DNA from: Granulosicoccus sp965214025
Lineage (GTDB): Bacteria; Pseudomonadota; Gammaproteobacteria; Granulosicoccales; Granulosicoccaceae
Assembly (NCBI GenBank): GCA_965214025.1
Contig: CBDCAW010000053.1
Span: 47,277 to 111,276 of the forward strand
DNA: 64,000 bases
Direction of reading: 5' to 3'
A program made the position numbers and the translations under genes. Every line of letters starts with the position of its first letter. Within the stretch, counting starts at the first letter, position 1. This document shows, piece after piece, positions 25,102 through 33,687 of the stretch. Under the pieces are notes generated by a model, which was not told where the DNA came from, made no database searches, and worked only from the letters and a program-made list of their open reading frames with translations.

Positions 25102-26091
25102 TCACCCCTGGCGCATGGCGCGTGCCTGCTTGTCGATCAGATCACGCGTGGCGCTGTACCCACGCGAGCGCAGGATGTAATCGCGTACCGCTGCTTCCAC
25201 CAGCACCGCCAGGTTGCGTCCCGGTGCCACCGGCAGTGTGCGTTCCGGAATGCGGACGCCCAGTATGGTGCGCACCTCGTCGGGTTCGCGCAGACGCTCG
25301 CCTTCCATGAGTTGAAGGGTGCTGTCCAGCTCATCGACACCGCTTGCGTGCCGAACATCGCCATCGATCCGGTTGATGGCCTTGAGCCGCACGATGAAGC
25401 GCAGGATCTTGCGCTGGCGGGTGAAGGCATCGCCGTACATGCGGGCGATGTTCAACACGCCCAGGCCACGCACCTCGAGGAAGTCCTGCAGGATCGGAGG
25501 GCAGCTGCCCTCCAGGGTGCCGGGTGCCAGGCGGGTGAACTCCGGTGCGTCGTCGGCCACCAGGATATGCCCACGGCTGATCAGCTCGAGGGCCACCTCG
25601 CTCTTGCCGACACTGGCATCGCCGGTGATCATGATTCCGGTGCCGTTGACGTCCATCATCACGCCATGAATGATCTGCCGTGCGGCCAGCTTGCGGGTCA
25701 GCAGGTAGCGCAGCTGCTTGCGCAGTTCCACGAACGGCAGGGCCGATTGAATCACGGGCAGTTGCAACGCCGCGGCACGTTCCAGCAACGCATCGCTCGG
25801 CGTGAGCCCATCGGTGACGATGATCACGTCGCTATGCTCGGCCAGCGAATACTCGAAACCTTCGATCGCCAGGCTCTCGGCGGTGGCGAACATGCGAACC
25901 TCGGCGGGGCCCACCAGCTGCACATGGTTCGGATGATTGCGGTTCAACGGGCCCAGTACCCGTCGCTGCTGTGCAGCATCCGGGTCGCGAGTGATTTCGC
26001 GCTGGGCGGTGTCCGCGCCGCGCAACCACACCAATTGCAGCTCGCTGGCGAAGGCGTCGAAAAGCTGGGATACGGTCAGGCGTACAGCCAT
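25102..26091 (-). CDS. hprK: HPr kinase/phosphorylase
   Basis: Bifunctional enzyme that phosphorylates and dephosphorylates the regulatory Ser of HPr. The N-terminal domain spans about 1-130; the C-terminal catalytic domain has the P-loop GDASVGKSE at about 152-160, the HprK signature EVRGLGVLNI, and the C-terminal PVAPGRNLAVLVEAAVRDYILR. I start at the ATG at 26091 (330 residues), one base after the ptsN stop codon, rather than the longer frame from 26109. Presence of hprK with rapZ and ptsN is typical of proteobacteria with a regulatory rather than sugar-transporting PTS. Confidence 0.95.
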   Translation of the reverse strand: MAVRLTVSQLFDAFASELQLVWLRGADTAQREITRDPDAAQQRRVLGPLNRNHPNHVQLVGPAEVRMFATAESLAIEGFEYSLAEHSDVIIVTDGLTPSDALLERAAALQLPVIQSALPFVELRKQLRYLLTRKLAARQIIHGVMMDVNGTGIMITGDASVGKSEVALELISRGHILVADDAPEFTRLAPGTLEGSCPPILQDFLEVRGLGVLNIARMYGDAFTRQRKILRFIVRLKAINRIDGDVRHASGVDELDSTLQLMEGERLREPDEVRTILGVRIPERTLPVAPGRNLAVLVEAAVRDYILRSRGYSATRDLIDKQARAMRQG

Positions 26092-26092
26092 G

Positions 26093-26560
26093 TCAGGCCG
26101 CGGAAGCACTCTGCTTCAGGTCGGCGAGCATCGCATCGCCGGTGGTGCATTGCCGGATGCGCTCACGCAGAGCCTTGTCGTTGAAGCGCCGGGCCAGTGC
26201 GGCGAGGATCTGAAGGTGCTCCTCGTTACATTCCGCCGGCACCAGCAGGCCACAGACGATATCGACGGCGACCTCGTCGGCCGCATCGAAGTCGACGCCG
26301 GATTCAAGTGTCAGCATCGCCGCGATCGGCCGATCGACACCCGCCAGGCGACTGTGGGGCAGGGCCACGCCGTGGCCCAGCCCGGTGCTGCCCAGGCGCT
26401 CGCGTGCGATCAGGGCGTCGAGCACCTTGCGTTCCGGCAGGTCTTCGTTGCCGCTGGCGGTGGCCAGCAGTTCAGCCACGGTCTGCAGTGCGCGTTTCTT
26501 GCTTTGCAGCGCTACACGGCAGTGAATACGTTCGGGTTCAAGAAGGTCAGTCAGGTCCAC
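26093..26560 (-). CDS. ptsN: Nitrogen regulatory PTS protein EIIA-Ntr
   Basis: EIIA of the mannitol/fructose type acting as a regulator of nitrogen and potassium metabolism rather than in sugar uptake. The 155-residue chain has the phosphorylatable His in GLGHGVALPHSRLAG, preceded by ALIARERLGSTG, and the later LGLLVPAECNEEHLQIL-type segment. It is linked to rpoN and hpf upstream and to hprK one base downstream. The 5' leader contains strong inverted repeats (see 26581-26686). Confidence 0.95.
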   Translation of the reverse strand: MDLTDLLEPERIHCRVALQSKKRALQTVAELLATASGNEDLPERKVLDALIARERLGSTGLGHGVALPHSRLAGVDRPIAAMLTLESGVDFDAADEVAVDIVCGLLVPAECNEEHLQILAALARRFNDKALRERIRQCTTGDAMLADLKQSASAA

Positions 26561-26580
26561 GTGGGCCTCTCATTCAACGA

Positions 26581-26686
26581 CGAAGCCCCGGCTGTCGGTG
26601 ACAGGCGAGGCTTCGTCATGCTCGGGTGTTTGACTCGTCGGGGCGCTTGTGCCCCGACCGCATGATACTTTTTGCGGCAGTCGGGG
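26581..26686 (-). promoter_or_regulatory. Structured leader between hpf and ptsN
   Basis: Three inverted-repeat elements: a 7-bp stem CGAAGCC/GGCTTCG (26581-26587 with 26609-26615) enclosing CTGTC/GACAG; an 8-bp stem GTCGGGGC/GCCCCGAC (26637-26644 with 26651-26658); and a second GTCGGGGC at 26679-26686 that can pair with the same 26651-26658 strand. The two pairings exclude each other. There is no U run to make a plain terminator for the minus-strand transcript. Confidence 0.5.
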
Positions 26687-26728
26687 CGATAGTGTGCGCC
26701 TCTTCGCAAGTCTTTGCCCGTCGGTAGC

Positions 26729-27046
26729 TCAGACCGTCATCGGTATCTTCTCACCGCGGTGATGGTCCTTGGACTTCTCCTTGTGCCGGATCAGCTGCCG
26801 GTCGAGCTTGTCGGTCAGCAGATCGATGGCGGCGTACATGTCAGGTTCCGTGACTTCGGCGAACAGGGAATCGCCGGCCACCTGAATCGTCGCTTCGGCC
26901 GTTTGCCGGGCCCGTTCCACGGAGAGAATCACGTGCGAGGCGAACAGGTTCTCGGAGTGGCGCTCCAGACGTCGCATCTTGTCGGAAACGTAATTGCGCA
27001 TGGAGCTGGTTACTTCGACATGTCGACCGGTGACGGTAAGATTCAT
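26729..27046 (-). CDS. hpf: Ribosome hibernation promoting factor, short form
   Basis: HPF/YfiA-family protein (105 residues) that binds the 30S decoding centre in stationary phase. It begins MNLTVTGRHVEVTSSMRNYV, continues with RLERHSENLFASHVILSVERAR and KLDRQLIRHKEKSKDHH, and lacks the C-terminal dimerisation domain of long HPF. The ATG at 27046 has AGGAG at a good distance; the open frame runs to 27418 but the extra residues have no homology. Its position between rpoN and ptsN is the conserved one in gammaproteobacteria. Confidence 0.94.
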   Translation of the reverse strand: MNLTVTGRHVEVTSSMRNYVSDKMRRLERHSENLFASHVILSVERARQTAEATIQVAGDSLFAEVTEPDMYAAIDLLTDKLDRQLIRHKEKSKDHHRGEKIPMTV

Positions 27047-27421
27047 GAGCATCTCCTGTGAGAGGAACGACCCTGTCGGACGATCAGGGTCGGTACTGCT
27101 TCGGATGTCGAGATCCTGAGCGGGCCAGAAGAGATCTGGAAGGCCGGGTATGTGCAGGGGCCCGGAAAGTGGAGCGGCTCCGGATGGAGAGGCCCGGGCA
27201 AGCGCACAGCTGATCTGCGCGATGTCACGCGCGATGATTCGCGCAATTACCCGCCGGGGCGATTCGAGGAGCGAGGAAAGCTCGAACGCTTGCGCGTTCT
27301 GGAGGGATCGAGGGATGTCGCAGTCATTGAACATGCGTCTTCCACCAAAATCGTAGGTCTGCAGCGTGTCTCCGGGCCCGTCAGACGTCACCGTGAACAC
27401 GTTGCCGGATGTCATCATGCA
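27047..27421. other. Intergenic region between rpoN and hpf
   Basis: About 375 bp longer than usual for this gene pair. Open frames cross it, but none resembles a protein. I see no clear terminator, promoter or known RNA; it may hold a separate hpf promoter. Confidence 0.5.
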
Positions 27422-28969
27422 TCAGTGCAACCGCTTGCGCTCGTTCGATGGCGGAATTGCCATGGACTCGCGGTATTTCGCGACGGTACGTCGAGCCACC
27501 TGTATTCCGTCAGCGACCAGCACACTGGCGATCTTGCTGTCACTGAGCGGTTTCGTGGCGTCTTCCGCGGCGATGTACTTGCGGATCATCGCGCGGATTG
27601 CGGTGGCCGAACACTCGCCACCATTGGCCGTTGACACATGGCTGGAGAAGAAGTATTTGAATTCGAAGATGCCACGTGGCGTATGGATGTACTTCTGCGT
27701 GGTCACGCGTGAAATCGTGGATTCGTGCAGATCGAGCTGCTCGGCAATGTCGCGCAGCACCAGAGGTTTCATCGCCTCATCGCCGTATTCCAGGAAACTG
27801 CGCTGCCGCTCCACGATCGCCGTGCCCACGCGCAGCAGGGTTTCGTTGCGGCTCTGCAGGCTCTTGATGAACCACCGCGCTTCCTGCAGGTGGTTGCGCA
27901 TGAAGTTGTTGTCATCGCTCTTGTCGGCCCGCTTCACCATGCCGGCATAGAGTGCGTTGATCCCCAGCTTCGGTGCGATGTCGGGGTTCAGCTCCACCCG
28001 CCAAACCCCCTTGAACTTCTTCACGAACACATCGGGCACGATGTACTGATCATGGTCGTTGACCAGTTGACGCCCCGGTCTCGGGTTCAGGCTGCGGATC
28101 AGCGCGATGCTGCGTTGAAGCTGCTCGTCGTCGATCTTCAGCAGGCGCCGGAGGCGGGGAAAATCGTGGGCCGCCAGCAGGTCCAGGTGGTCGGCGACGA
28201 GCCGCACGGCATGGTGAGAGTCTTCTGTCCTGGGCAGCTGGCCGAGCTGAATGCGCATGCATTCGCTGGCATTGCGCGCGCCGCAGCCGGCCGGGTCGAG
28301 GTGTTGAACCAGATGCAGCACGCTTTCGAACTCGGTGGCCTCGAACTGCTCGTCCGGATCGATGATGGACTGATTCAGACCCTCGAGCAGCAGCTCGACA
28401 TCGTCGATGAGGTAGCCGTTGTCGTCGATCGCATCGACGATGGTCTCGGCGATGATCTGGTCGCGCTCGGACAGCGGTGCGAAGCGGATCTGTTCGTTCA
28501 GGTGATCCTGGATACTGGTGACGCCGGCGTTGTGAAATTCGGTGAAGTCGCGATGTTCTCCATCACCACTGCTGCCGGAGGCGCTGGCGGGTACGCTCGC
28601 CTCGTAGATGTCGTCCCAGTTGCCATCGACCGGCACCTCGTCCGACATGTCGGTGGGCATCGAATCCGGCAGGCTTTCGGAGTTGCCCTCGGCCGGATCG
28701 TAATCGTCGTTGCTGCCCGATGAATCGCCCTGTTTCTCATCGTCACGCTTGAGCACGGCGGCTTCGCCTGCCTGCTCGTTCTGCATGTCACCGGCACTGG
28801 CCTCGGAACCGTCCTCATCCTGCATCTCGAGCATCGGGTTGCTCTCCAGGGCGGTCTGGATTTCCGTCTGCAGCTCCAGGGTGGACAGTTGCAAGAGCTT
28901 AATCGCCTGCTGGAGCTGAGGCGTCATGGCCAGCGACTGGCCCATCTTCATGTGAAGTGCTTGCTTCAT
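27422..28969 (-). CDS. rpoN: RNA polymerase sigma-54 factor
   Basis: Sigma-54 (515 residues) directs polymerase to -24/-12 promoters and needs ATP-dependent activators. Region I (MKQALHMKMGQSLAMTPQLQQAIKLLQLS) binds activator and core; a long acidic region II (about 50-130) is variable; then the core-binding region, the helix-turn-helix LDLHESTISRVTTQKYIHTPRG and, near the C-terminus, the RpoN box ARRTVAKYRE. It is followed by hpf, ptsN, hprK and rapZ, a standard association, and lies immediately downstream of lptB. Confidence 0.97.
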   Translation of the reverse strand: MKQALHMKMGQSLAMTPQLQQAIKLLQLSTLELQTEIQTALESNPMLEMQDEDGSEASAGDMQNEQAGEAAVLKRDDEKQGDSSGSNDDYDPAEGNSESLPDSMPTDMSDEVPVDGNWDDIYEASVPASASGSSGDGEHRDFTEFHNAGVTSIQDHLNEQIRFAPLSERDQIIAETIVDAIDDNGYLIDDVELLLEGLNQSIIDPDEQFEATEFESVLHLVQHLDPAGCGARNASECMRIQLGQLPRTEDSHHAVRLVADHLDLLAAHDFPRLRRLLKIDDEQLQRSIALIRSLNPRPGRQLVNDHDQYIVPDVFVKKFKGVWRVELNPDIAPKLGINALYAGMVKRADKSDDNNFMRNHLQEARWFIKSLQSRNETLLRVGTAIVERQRSFLEYGDEAMKPLVLRDIAEQLDLHESTISRVTTQKYIHTPRGIFEFKYFFSSHVSTANGGECSATAIRAMIRKYIAAEDATKPLSDSKIASVLVADGIQVARRTVAKYRESMAIPPSNERKRLH

Positions 28970-29023
28970 CGCAGGTGTCCGTAGCGCGGGTCGTCGATTG
29001 TCGAGAAGCGACGCCGGCGACGC

Positions 29024-29800
29024 CTAAAGCCGGAAATTCTCGCCCAGGTAAACCGATTTCACTTCCTCGTTAGATAACACAGCGTCAGGCGTACCTTCCG
29101 CAATGAGCGTTCCATGACTCAAAATGTATGCCCGATCACAAATCCCGAGTGTTTCACGCACGTTATGGTCGGTGATCAGCACGCCGATGTTGCGTTCCTT
29201 CAAATGCGTGACGATACGCTGAATGTCCAGAATGGATATCGGATCGACTCCCGCAAACGGTTCATCCAAAAGGATAAATCCCGGCTCGGCAGCCAGTGCG
29301 CGGGCAATTTCGACACGGCGCCGTTCGCCGCCGGAAAGGCTGATGCCCAGACTCTCGCGAATATGGCCGATCTGTAATTCTTCCAGTAACGACTCCAACC
29401 TGTCGCGGCGGCTGCCCGCATCGAGGGCCTTGCGGGTCTCGAGGATGGAAAGAATGTTCTCGGCCACCGTAAGTTGCCGGAAAACCGACGCTTCCTGCGG
29501 CAGATATCCGACACCGAGCCGCGCTCGTGCATGCATCGGATGGCGGGTAATGTCGATACCGTCGAGCGTGATCGAGCCGCTGTCGGGCCGCACCAGGCCC
29601 ACCACCATGTAGAAGCAGGTGGTCTTGCCCGCACCGTTCGGTCCCAACAGGCCGACGATATCACCGCTGTTCACGGACAGGGAAACCCCTTCGAGAATGC
29701 TGCGTTTCCTGTAGGCCTTGTGAAGGTCAGTGGCGGTGAGCGTGCGGGTGGGTATTGCCTCGGCCTCAGCGGGCGCAGCATCGGTGGGTCGGCTGTTCAT
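29024..29800 (-). CDS. lptB: LPS export ABC transporter ATP-binding protein LptB
   Basis: Cytosolic ATPase of the LptB2FGC machine that extracts LPS from the inner membrane. Walker A GPNGAGKTT, Q-loop LPQEASVF, signature LSGGERRR, Walker B FILLDEPFAGVD and the switch DHNVRE are all present; the GVDPISILDIQRIV stretch is typical of LptB. The 258 residues include about 20 extra at the N-terminus. Its ATG overlaps the lptA stop codon (ATGA), indicating translational coupling. Confidence 0.96.
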   Translation of the reverse strand: MNSRPTDAAPAEAEAIPTRTLTATDLHKAYRKRSILEGVSLSVNSGDIVGLLGPNGAGKTTCFYMVVGLVRPDSGSITLDGIDITRHPMHARARLGVGYLPQEASVFRQLTVAENILSILETRKALDAGSRRDRLESLLEELQIGHIRESLGISLSGGERRRVEIARALAAEPGFILLDEPFAGVDPISILDIQRIVTHLKERNIGVLITDHNVRETLGICDRAYILSHGTLIAEGTPDAVLSNEEVKSVYLGENFRL

Positions 29801-30399
29801 CGGCCATCCGGTTCCGCGGATTCGTCCGCGGCTTCGCCGGTGGCTTCCTCGACGCGTTCCGCGGTATCCGAGGGTGGCTGTATGCGGATGCTGACACGGC
29901 CACCCTTCGCATCGCCCTGCGCGGTCACCTTCTGCCGGCGTGCATCGAACTCGATGCGTTCACTGTCGAGCTTCTGCTGTGGCTGCTGCAGCGTGGCACC
30001 GCCGGAGAGCACCATGATGCCGGTGGTTGCATCGTACTTGATCGAGTTGGCCGTGCCGCGAATCGTCTCACCGGCGTCATTCTGCTGCTCGAAGCGGATC
30101 GGCTTGCCGCTACCCTCGATGCGGTCAAGCTGGTTCTTCTGCAGGAACACATCGATACGGTCGGCCTTGATGAGCAGGCTGCCCTGTGAAATTTCCACGT
30201 TACCAAGCAGGCTTTGCGTGCCGTTGCGCTCATCGTATTCGGACGAATCGGCACTGACCTGCACTTCCGCCGAAAGGTCTCCCTCCCTGGCCGGCAACGG
30301 TGATGTCAAGACGAGCAGGAAGAGCGGCAGCAGGGCGGGCAGAAGGTTCAGTAGCGCAGGCACGATGGGGTCAGTTCTCGATGAGAGCGGGTGCGGCAT
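29797..30399 (-). CDS. lptA: LPS transport periplasmic protein LptA
   Basis: Periplasmic beta-jellyroll bridge that carries LPS between LptC and the outer-membrane LptD. A signal peptide (LLPALLPLFLLVLTSPLPA) is followed by the OstA-type domain: ADSSEYDERNGTQSLLGNVEISQGSLLIKADRI, IEGSGKPIRFEQ, and ANSIKYDATTGIMVLSGGA. The C-terminal 40 residues are low-complexity and acidic. It overlaps the 3' end of lptC and is coupled to lptB. Confidence 0.93.
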   Translation of the reverse strand: MPHPLSSRTDPIVPALLNLLPALLPLFLLVLTSPLPAREGDLSAEVQVSADSSEYDERNGTQSLLGNVEISQGSLLIKADRIDVFLQKNQLDRIEGSGKPIRFEQQNDAGETIRGTANSIKYDATTGIMVLSGGATLQQPQQKLDSERIEFDARRQKVTAQGDAKGGRVSIRIQPPSDTAERVEEATGEAADESAEPDGR

Positions 30400-31006
30400 A
30401 GGTTCCAGTCACCTTGTTGAGCAGTTTCACGTTGCCGGTCGCAAGCGTTGATCGCAAGCCGACGGCGCGCAGCTGCCAGGTGTCGGCGACGATCTCGATG
30501 GCCTCATCGGTGCGCACCTCGCGCGCGTCTGGCAACAGCTCCAGCGCACGGGTCCGGATCACCAGATTCTGGTCGCCTTCGCGCACGACGACCACATCGC
30601 CGACAAGGCGAAAAAGCTCTGGTTCTTCATTGAACACCGCGCGTCGCGCGCTCACCCGCCATTCACCCTCGGGTTCGATCAGCGTGATCGACGGCGCGAT
30701 GATGTCGGAGCGGCGCGAGCCGGGATAGTGGGTCAGCGAATCGCCACTGACACGATACTCCGGCCGGCCGTCGACATCGTACTTGCGCGTCTTGAACGCT
30801 TCCAGATAATAGTCCGACTGCGTGCTGCGCATGTCGAACCCCTCGGTATCCACGCCGTCCACGGGGCCGTCTTCCCAGTCTTCGGCGAAGTTGTGAATGA
30901 GCACCGCGACGAGCAGCAGAGGCAGCAGCAGCCAATAGCGGCTGATGATGATGCGAAACATCCGGGGTTGAAACTTGCGGGCCTCGAATACGCGCTGACC
31001 GATCAT
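30371..31006 (-). CDS. lptC: LPS export system protein LptC
   Basis: Bitopic inner-membrane protein that passes LPS to LptA. A single membrane helix (YWLLLPLLLVAVLIH, about residues 20-34) precedes a periplasmic LptA-like domain with SDYYLEAFKTRKYDVDGRPEYRVSGDSLTHYP and EVRTDEAIEIV. I use the ATG at 31006, which overlaps the kdsC stop codon (ATGA) and gives 211 residues; the open frame extends to 31096. The order kdsD-kdsC-lptC-lptA-lptB is conserved. Confidence 0.92.
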   Translation of the reverse strand: MIGQRVFEARKFQPRMFRIIISRYWLLLPLLLVAVLIHNFAEDWEDGPVDGVDTEGFDMRSTQSDYYLEAFKTRKYDVDGRPEYRVSGDSLTHYPGSRRSDIIAPSITLIEPEGEWRVSARRAVFNEEPELFRLVGDVVVVREGDQNLVIRTRALELLPDAREVRTDEAIEIVADTWQLRAVGLRSTLATGNVKLLNKVTGTYAAPALIEN

Positions 31007-31674
31007 GCGGCGCCGGATCGGCCGTCGGCCGGCGTGCCGAGATAGAGGGCGAACGCATTGGCCATCTCGTTGCCGGCCTGCAGCAACAGTTCGCACACCT
31101 CGCGCACCGCGCCGTGGCCGCCCGCATGGTCGCAGCGGTAATGGCTGGCAGCAAGCACCAGCGGGTGAGCGTCCGCTACCGTGAGTGCCAGGCCTGCCGG
31201 GCGCATGGCGGGCAGGTCGATCAGATCGTCGCCCATGAACGCGATCTGTTCCGGCGCAAGGCCACTGGCCTCACAGATGCGGTCGAAGGCCAGGCGCTTG
31301 TCGTGCTGGCCCTGGAACAGGTAAGCGGCATCGATCTCCTCGGCACGTTCCGCAACCACCGCAGAATTCCGCCCGGTTACCACGGCCAGTGTCATGCCAC
31401 TGCCACGCAGCATCTTGAGGCCGAGCCCGTCACGCGCGATGAAGCGCTTGTATTGTTCGCCGCGGGCGCCGTGAATCAGGCCGCCGTCGGTCATCACGCC
31501 ATCGACGTCGAGTGCCAGCAGTCGGATCCGCCGGGCTCGGGCGAGCACGTCGACGCCGGCGCGAGCTTCGATACGGGCCTGCAGTTCGTCCAGTGCGGTG
31601 GCGATGGCCCTCTCCATGGAGCTTGTCGTCTCGTCGCCCCTGCCGATGGCATCGTCGTGGATCGTGTGCCCCAT
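31003..31674 (-). CDS. kdsC: 3-deoxy-D-manno-octulosonate 8-phosphate phosphatase
   Basis: HAD-superfamily phosphatase making free Kdo for the LPS inner core. The nucleophile motif LLALDVDGVMTDG, the following FIARDGLGLKML, VVTGRNSAVVAERA and the last motif FMGDDLIDLPAM identify KdsC. About 45 residues precede the first motif, more than in E. coli, so translation may begin internally (the methionine in SSMERAIATALDEL). Its ATG overlaps the kdsD stop codon by one base. Confidence 0.94.
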   Translation of the reverse strand: MGHTIHDDAIGRGDETTSSMERAIATALDELQARIEARAGVDVLARARRIRLLALDVDGVMTDGGLIHGARGEQYKRFIARDGLGLKMLRGSGMTLAVVTGRNSAVVAERAEEIDAAYLFQGQHDKRLAFDRICEASGLAPEQIAFMGDDLIDLPAMRPAGLALTVADAHPLVLAASHYRCDHAGGHGAVREVCELLLQAGNEMANAFALYLGTPADGRSGAA

Positions 31675-32678
31675 CAGGCCACGCCGCTCGCCACCAGGGC
31701 ATGCATCGAGATTACACCGATCGGTTCATCGGCCTCGATGACCGGCAGGCTGGTCACGTGTTTGTCCTGCATGAGCGTGACGGCATCCACCGCCAGGGCA
31801 TTCGGGCCGATCGTGTGGCCGCCGTGCGTCATGACCTCACTGATGCGCAGGCTGCGAATGTCGTCGCCACGATCGATCGTGCGGCGCAGATCGCCGTCGG
31901 TGAAGATGCCGACGGGTCGTGACTCGTGCAATACCACCACCATGCCCAGACCCTTGCGGCTGATCTCGAACAGCGCCTCGGTCAGCGGCGCGGCGGCATC
32001 GACCAAGGGCCTTGCGTCGCCGGATATCATCAGGTCGCGTACCCGGGTGATCAGACGACGACCGAGACGGCCACCCGGGTGCGACCGTGCGAAGTCTTCC
32101 TCGGTGAAGCCGCGTGCACCGAGCAGTGCGATCGCCAGGGCATCGCCCATGACCAATGCTGCCGTGGTGCTGGCCGTGGGCGCCAGGTTCAGGGGGCAGG
32201 CCTCGCGCGCGACGCTGACATCGATATGAACATCGGCAGCCATCGCCAACGGCGATCGCGCGACTCCGCACAGGCTGATCAGCGGAATGCCCAGGCGCTT
32301 GATGCCGGGGATCAGCGTCAGGAGCTCGTGCGAAGTGCCGGAGTTGGACACAGCCAGCATTACGTCGTCACCGCGCAGCATGCCCAGGTCGCCGTGGCTG
32401 GCCTCGGCGGCATGCACGAAGAACGCCGGGGTACCGGTACTGGCCAGCGTGGCAGCGATCTTGTGGCCTATGTGGCCCGACTTGCCGATGCCGCAGACCA
32501 CGACGCGCCCTTCGCACTCTAGCAATAAACCGCAGGCCTTCTCGAAACTGGCATCTATGCGTTCGTCGAGATCCCGCACCGCGGCTGCCTCGATCTCGAT
32601 GACCGAGCGAGCCAGCTCGCACCACGGACGTGTCGTGGGTATGGGGGATGGCTGACCCTTGCCCGTCTCAGGGTTCAT
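31674..32678 (-). CDS. kdsD: D-arabinose 5-phosphate isomerase
   Basis: Converts ribulose 5-phosphate to arabinose 5-phosphate, the first step to Kdo. The sugar-isomerase (SIS) domain carries VVVCGIGKSGHIGHKIAATLASTGTPAFFVHAAEASHGDLGM, and two CBS domains follow from about residue 205 (VRDLMISGDARPLV to EVMTHGGHTIG and VTSLPVIEADEPIGVI). I set the start at the ATG at 32678 (334 residues). The frame runs on to 32936, but that stretch lies opposite the mlaA repeat in another frame and is not protein-like. It overlaps the mlaA 3' end by 11 bases. Confidence 0.95.
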   Translation of the reverse strand: MNPETGKGQPSPIPTTRPWCELARSVIEIEAAAVRDLDERIDASFEKACGLLLECEGRVVVCGIGKSGHIGHKIAATLASTGTPAFFVHAAEASHGDLGMLRGDDVMLAVSNSGTSHELLTLIPGIKRLGIPLISLCGVARSPLAMAADVHIDVSVAREACPLNLAPTASTTAALVMGDALAIALLGARGFTEEDFARSHPGGRLGRRLITRVRDLMISGDARPLVDAAAPLTEALFEISRKGLGMVVVLHESRPVGIFTDGDLRRTIDRGDDIRSLRISEVMTHGGHTIGPNALAVDAVTLMQDKHVTSLPVIEADEPIGVISMHALVASGVA

Positions 32679-33687
32679 CCTGTGCGTCCAGCCGGTCGAG
32701 CGCATCCAGCCGGTCGAGCTCATCCAGTTCGTCCGGTGCGGCATCCGCATCTTCGGCATCGAGCGCGTCCAGTTCATCCAGTTCATCCAGTTCATCCAGC
32801 TCGTCGCCCTCTTCGGCATCGAGCGCGTCCAGCTCATCCAACTCGTCCAGCTCGTCCAGCTCGTCGCCTTCTTCGGCATCGAGCGCGTCGAGTTCATCCA
32901 GCTCGTCCAGTTCATCCAGCTCGTCGCCGTCGCCATCGTCAGGTTGGCCGATGGCTACCCGGCCCTGGCCGTCCAGGGTGGCCGAGCGGTGCTGCTGTAC
33001 CCAGAAATCGCGCAGCATAAGATACGGGTCGAGCGCGGCCGTGTTGAACAGGTTGCCCGCCGACAGCAGTGCGGCACGCGTGCTGATGAGATCGAGCACA
33101 CCCAGGCCGACGGCCAGGTCGGTGGGTTCGATATAGAGATAGGGGTCTGTGTAGAGGGCGTGGGTGACCGTGCCGGCGGTATCGCGACCGTTGCTCGGAC
33201 CGAACAGCGGCAGCATGATGAACGGGCCTTCGCCGATACCCCAGACGCCCAGCGTCTGGCCGTAGGTTTCATCATGCTTCATCAGGCCGATGCGGCTGGC
33301 CGGGTCGAACAGGCCGACGATACCTACCGTGGTGTTGATGGCGAAACGCGCCGTATCGCTCCCGGCTTGGACTATCTTGCCTTGCAGCACGTCATTGATG
33401 ATGACGAGCGGCTCACCCAGATTACTGAATGCATTGGCGATGCCGACCTCGGCGAAGTCGGGTACCACGTAACGGTAGCCTTGCGCGACGGGCTTGAGAA
33501 TCGCGCGATCCAGTGCATCATTGAAGCGATAGACCTGCCGGTTGACTGGCTCTATCGGGTCGTACACAGGGCCGGTCGGCGGATTGCTGGCGCAACCGCC
33601 GATCGCCGTCAGCGCAGTCAACACGAGCAAGCGGCCGGCCTTACGACACGATGATGCAGGACCACGTGGGAATATCAGTCGGTTCAT
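32668..33687 (-). CDS. mlaA: Outer-membrane lipoprotein MlaA with long acidic repeat tail
   Basis: Component of the Mla pathway that removes misplaced phospholipids from the outer leaflet. The lipobox lies in LTAIGGCASN at about residues 26-35, followed by the VacJ core: DPIEPVNRQVYRFNDALDRA, NLGEPLVIINDVLQGK, FDPASRIGLMKHDETYGQTLGVWGIGEGPFIMLPLFGPS. After residue 250 comes an unusual tail of about 85 residues made of DEL/DAL triplets in three 20-residue units, ending DRLDAQDEP; typical MlaA proteins stop shortly after the core. It diverges from the mlaFEDCB genes across 340 bp, so the whole Mla system is encoded here. Confidence 0.93.
   Translation of the reverse strand: MNRLIFPRGPASSCRKAGRLLVLTALTAIGGCASNPPTGPVYDPIEPVNRQVYRFNDALDRAILKPVAQGYRYVVPDFAEVGIANAFSNLGEPLVIINDVLQGKIVQAGSDTARFAINTTVGIVGLFDPASRIGLMKHDETYGQTLGVWGIGEGPFIMLPLFGPSNGRDTAGTVTHALYTDPYLYIEPTDLAVGLGVLDLISTRAALLSAGNLFNTAALDPYLMLRDFWVQQHRSATLDGQGRVAIGQPDDGDGDELDELDELDELDALDAEEGDELDELDELDELDALDAEEGDELDELDELDELDALDAEDADAAPDELDELDRLDALDRLDAQDEP
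32751..32930 (-). repeat. Three 60-bp tandem repeats in the mlaA 3' end
   Basis: CTTCGGCATCGAGCGCGT recurs at 32751, 32811 and 32871, an exact 60-bp period. Each unit has internal 9-bp periodicity encoding Asp-Glu-Leu. The repeats keep the mlaA frame. Confidence 0.93.

Noticed and set aside
32679..32936. N-terminal extension of KdsD rich in Trp, Met and Ser
   Set aside because: It is the MlaA acidic repeat read in another frame; the KdsD family start fits the ATG at 32678.
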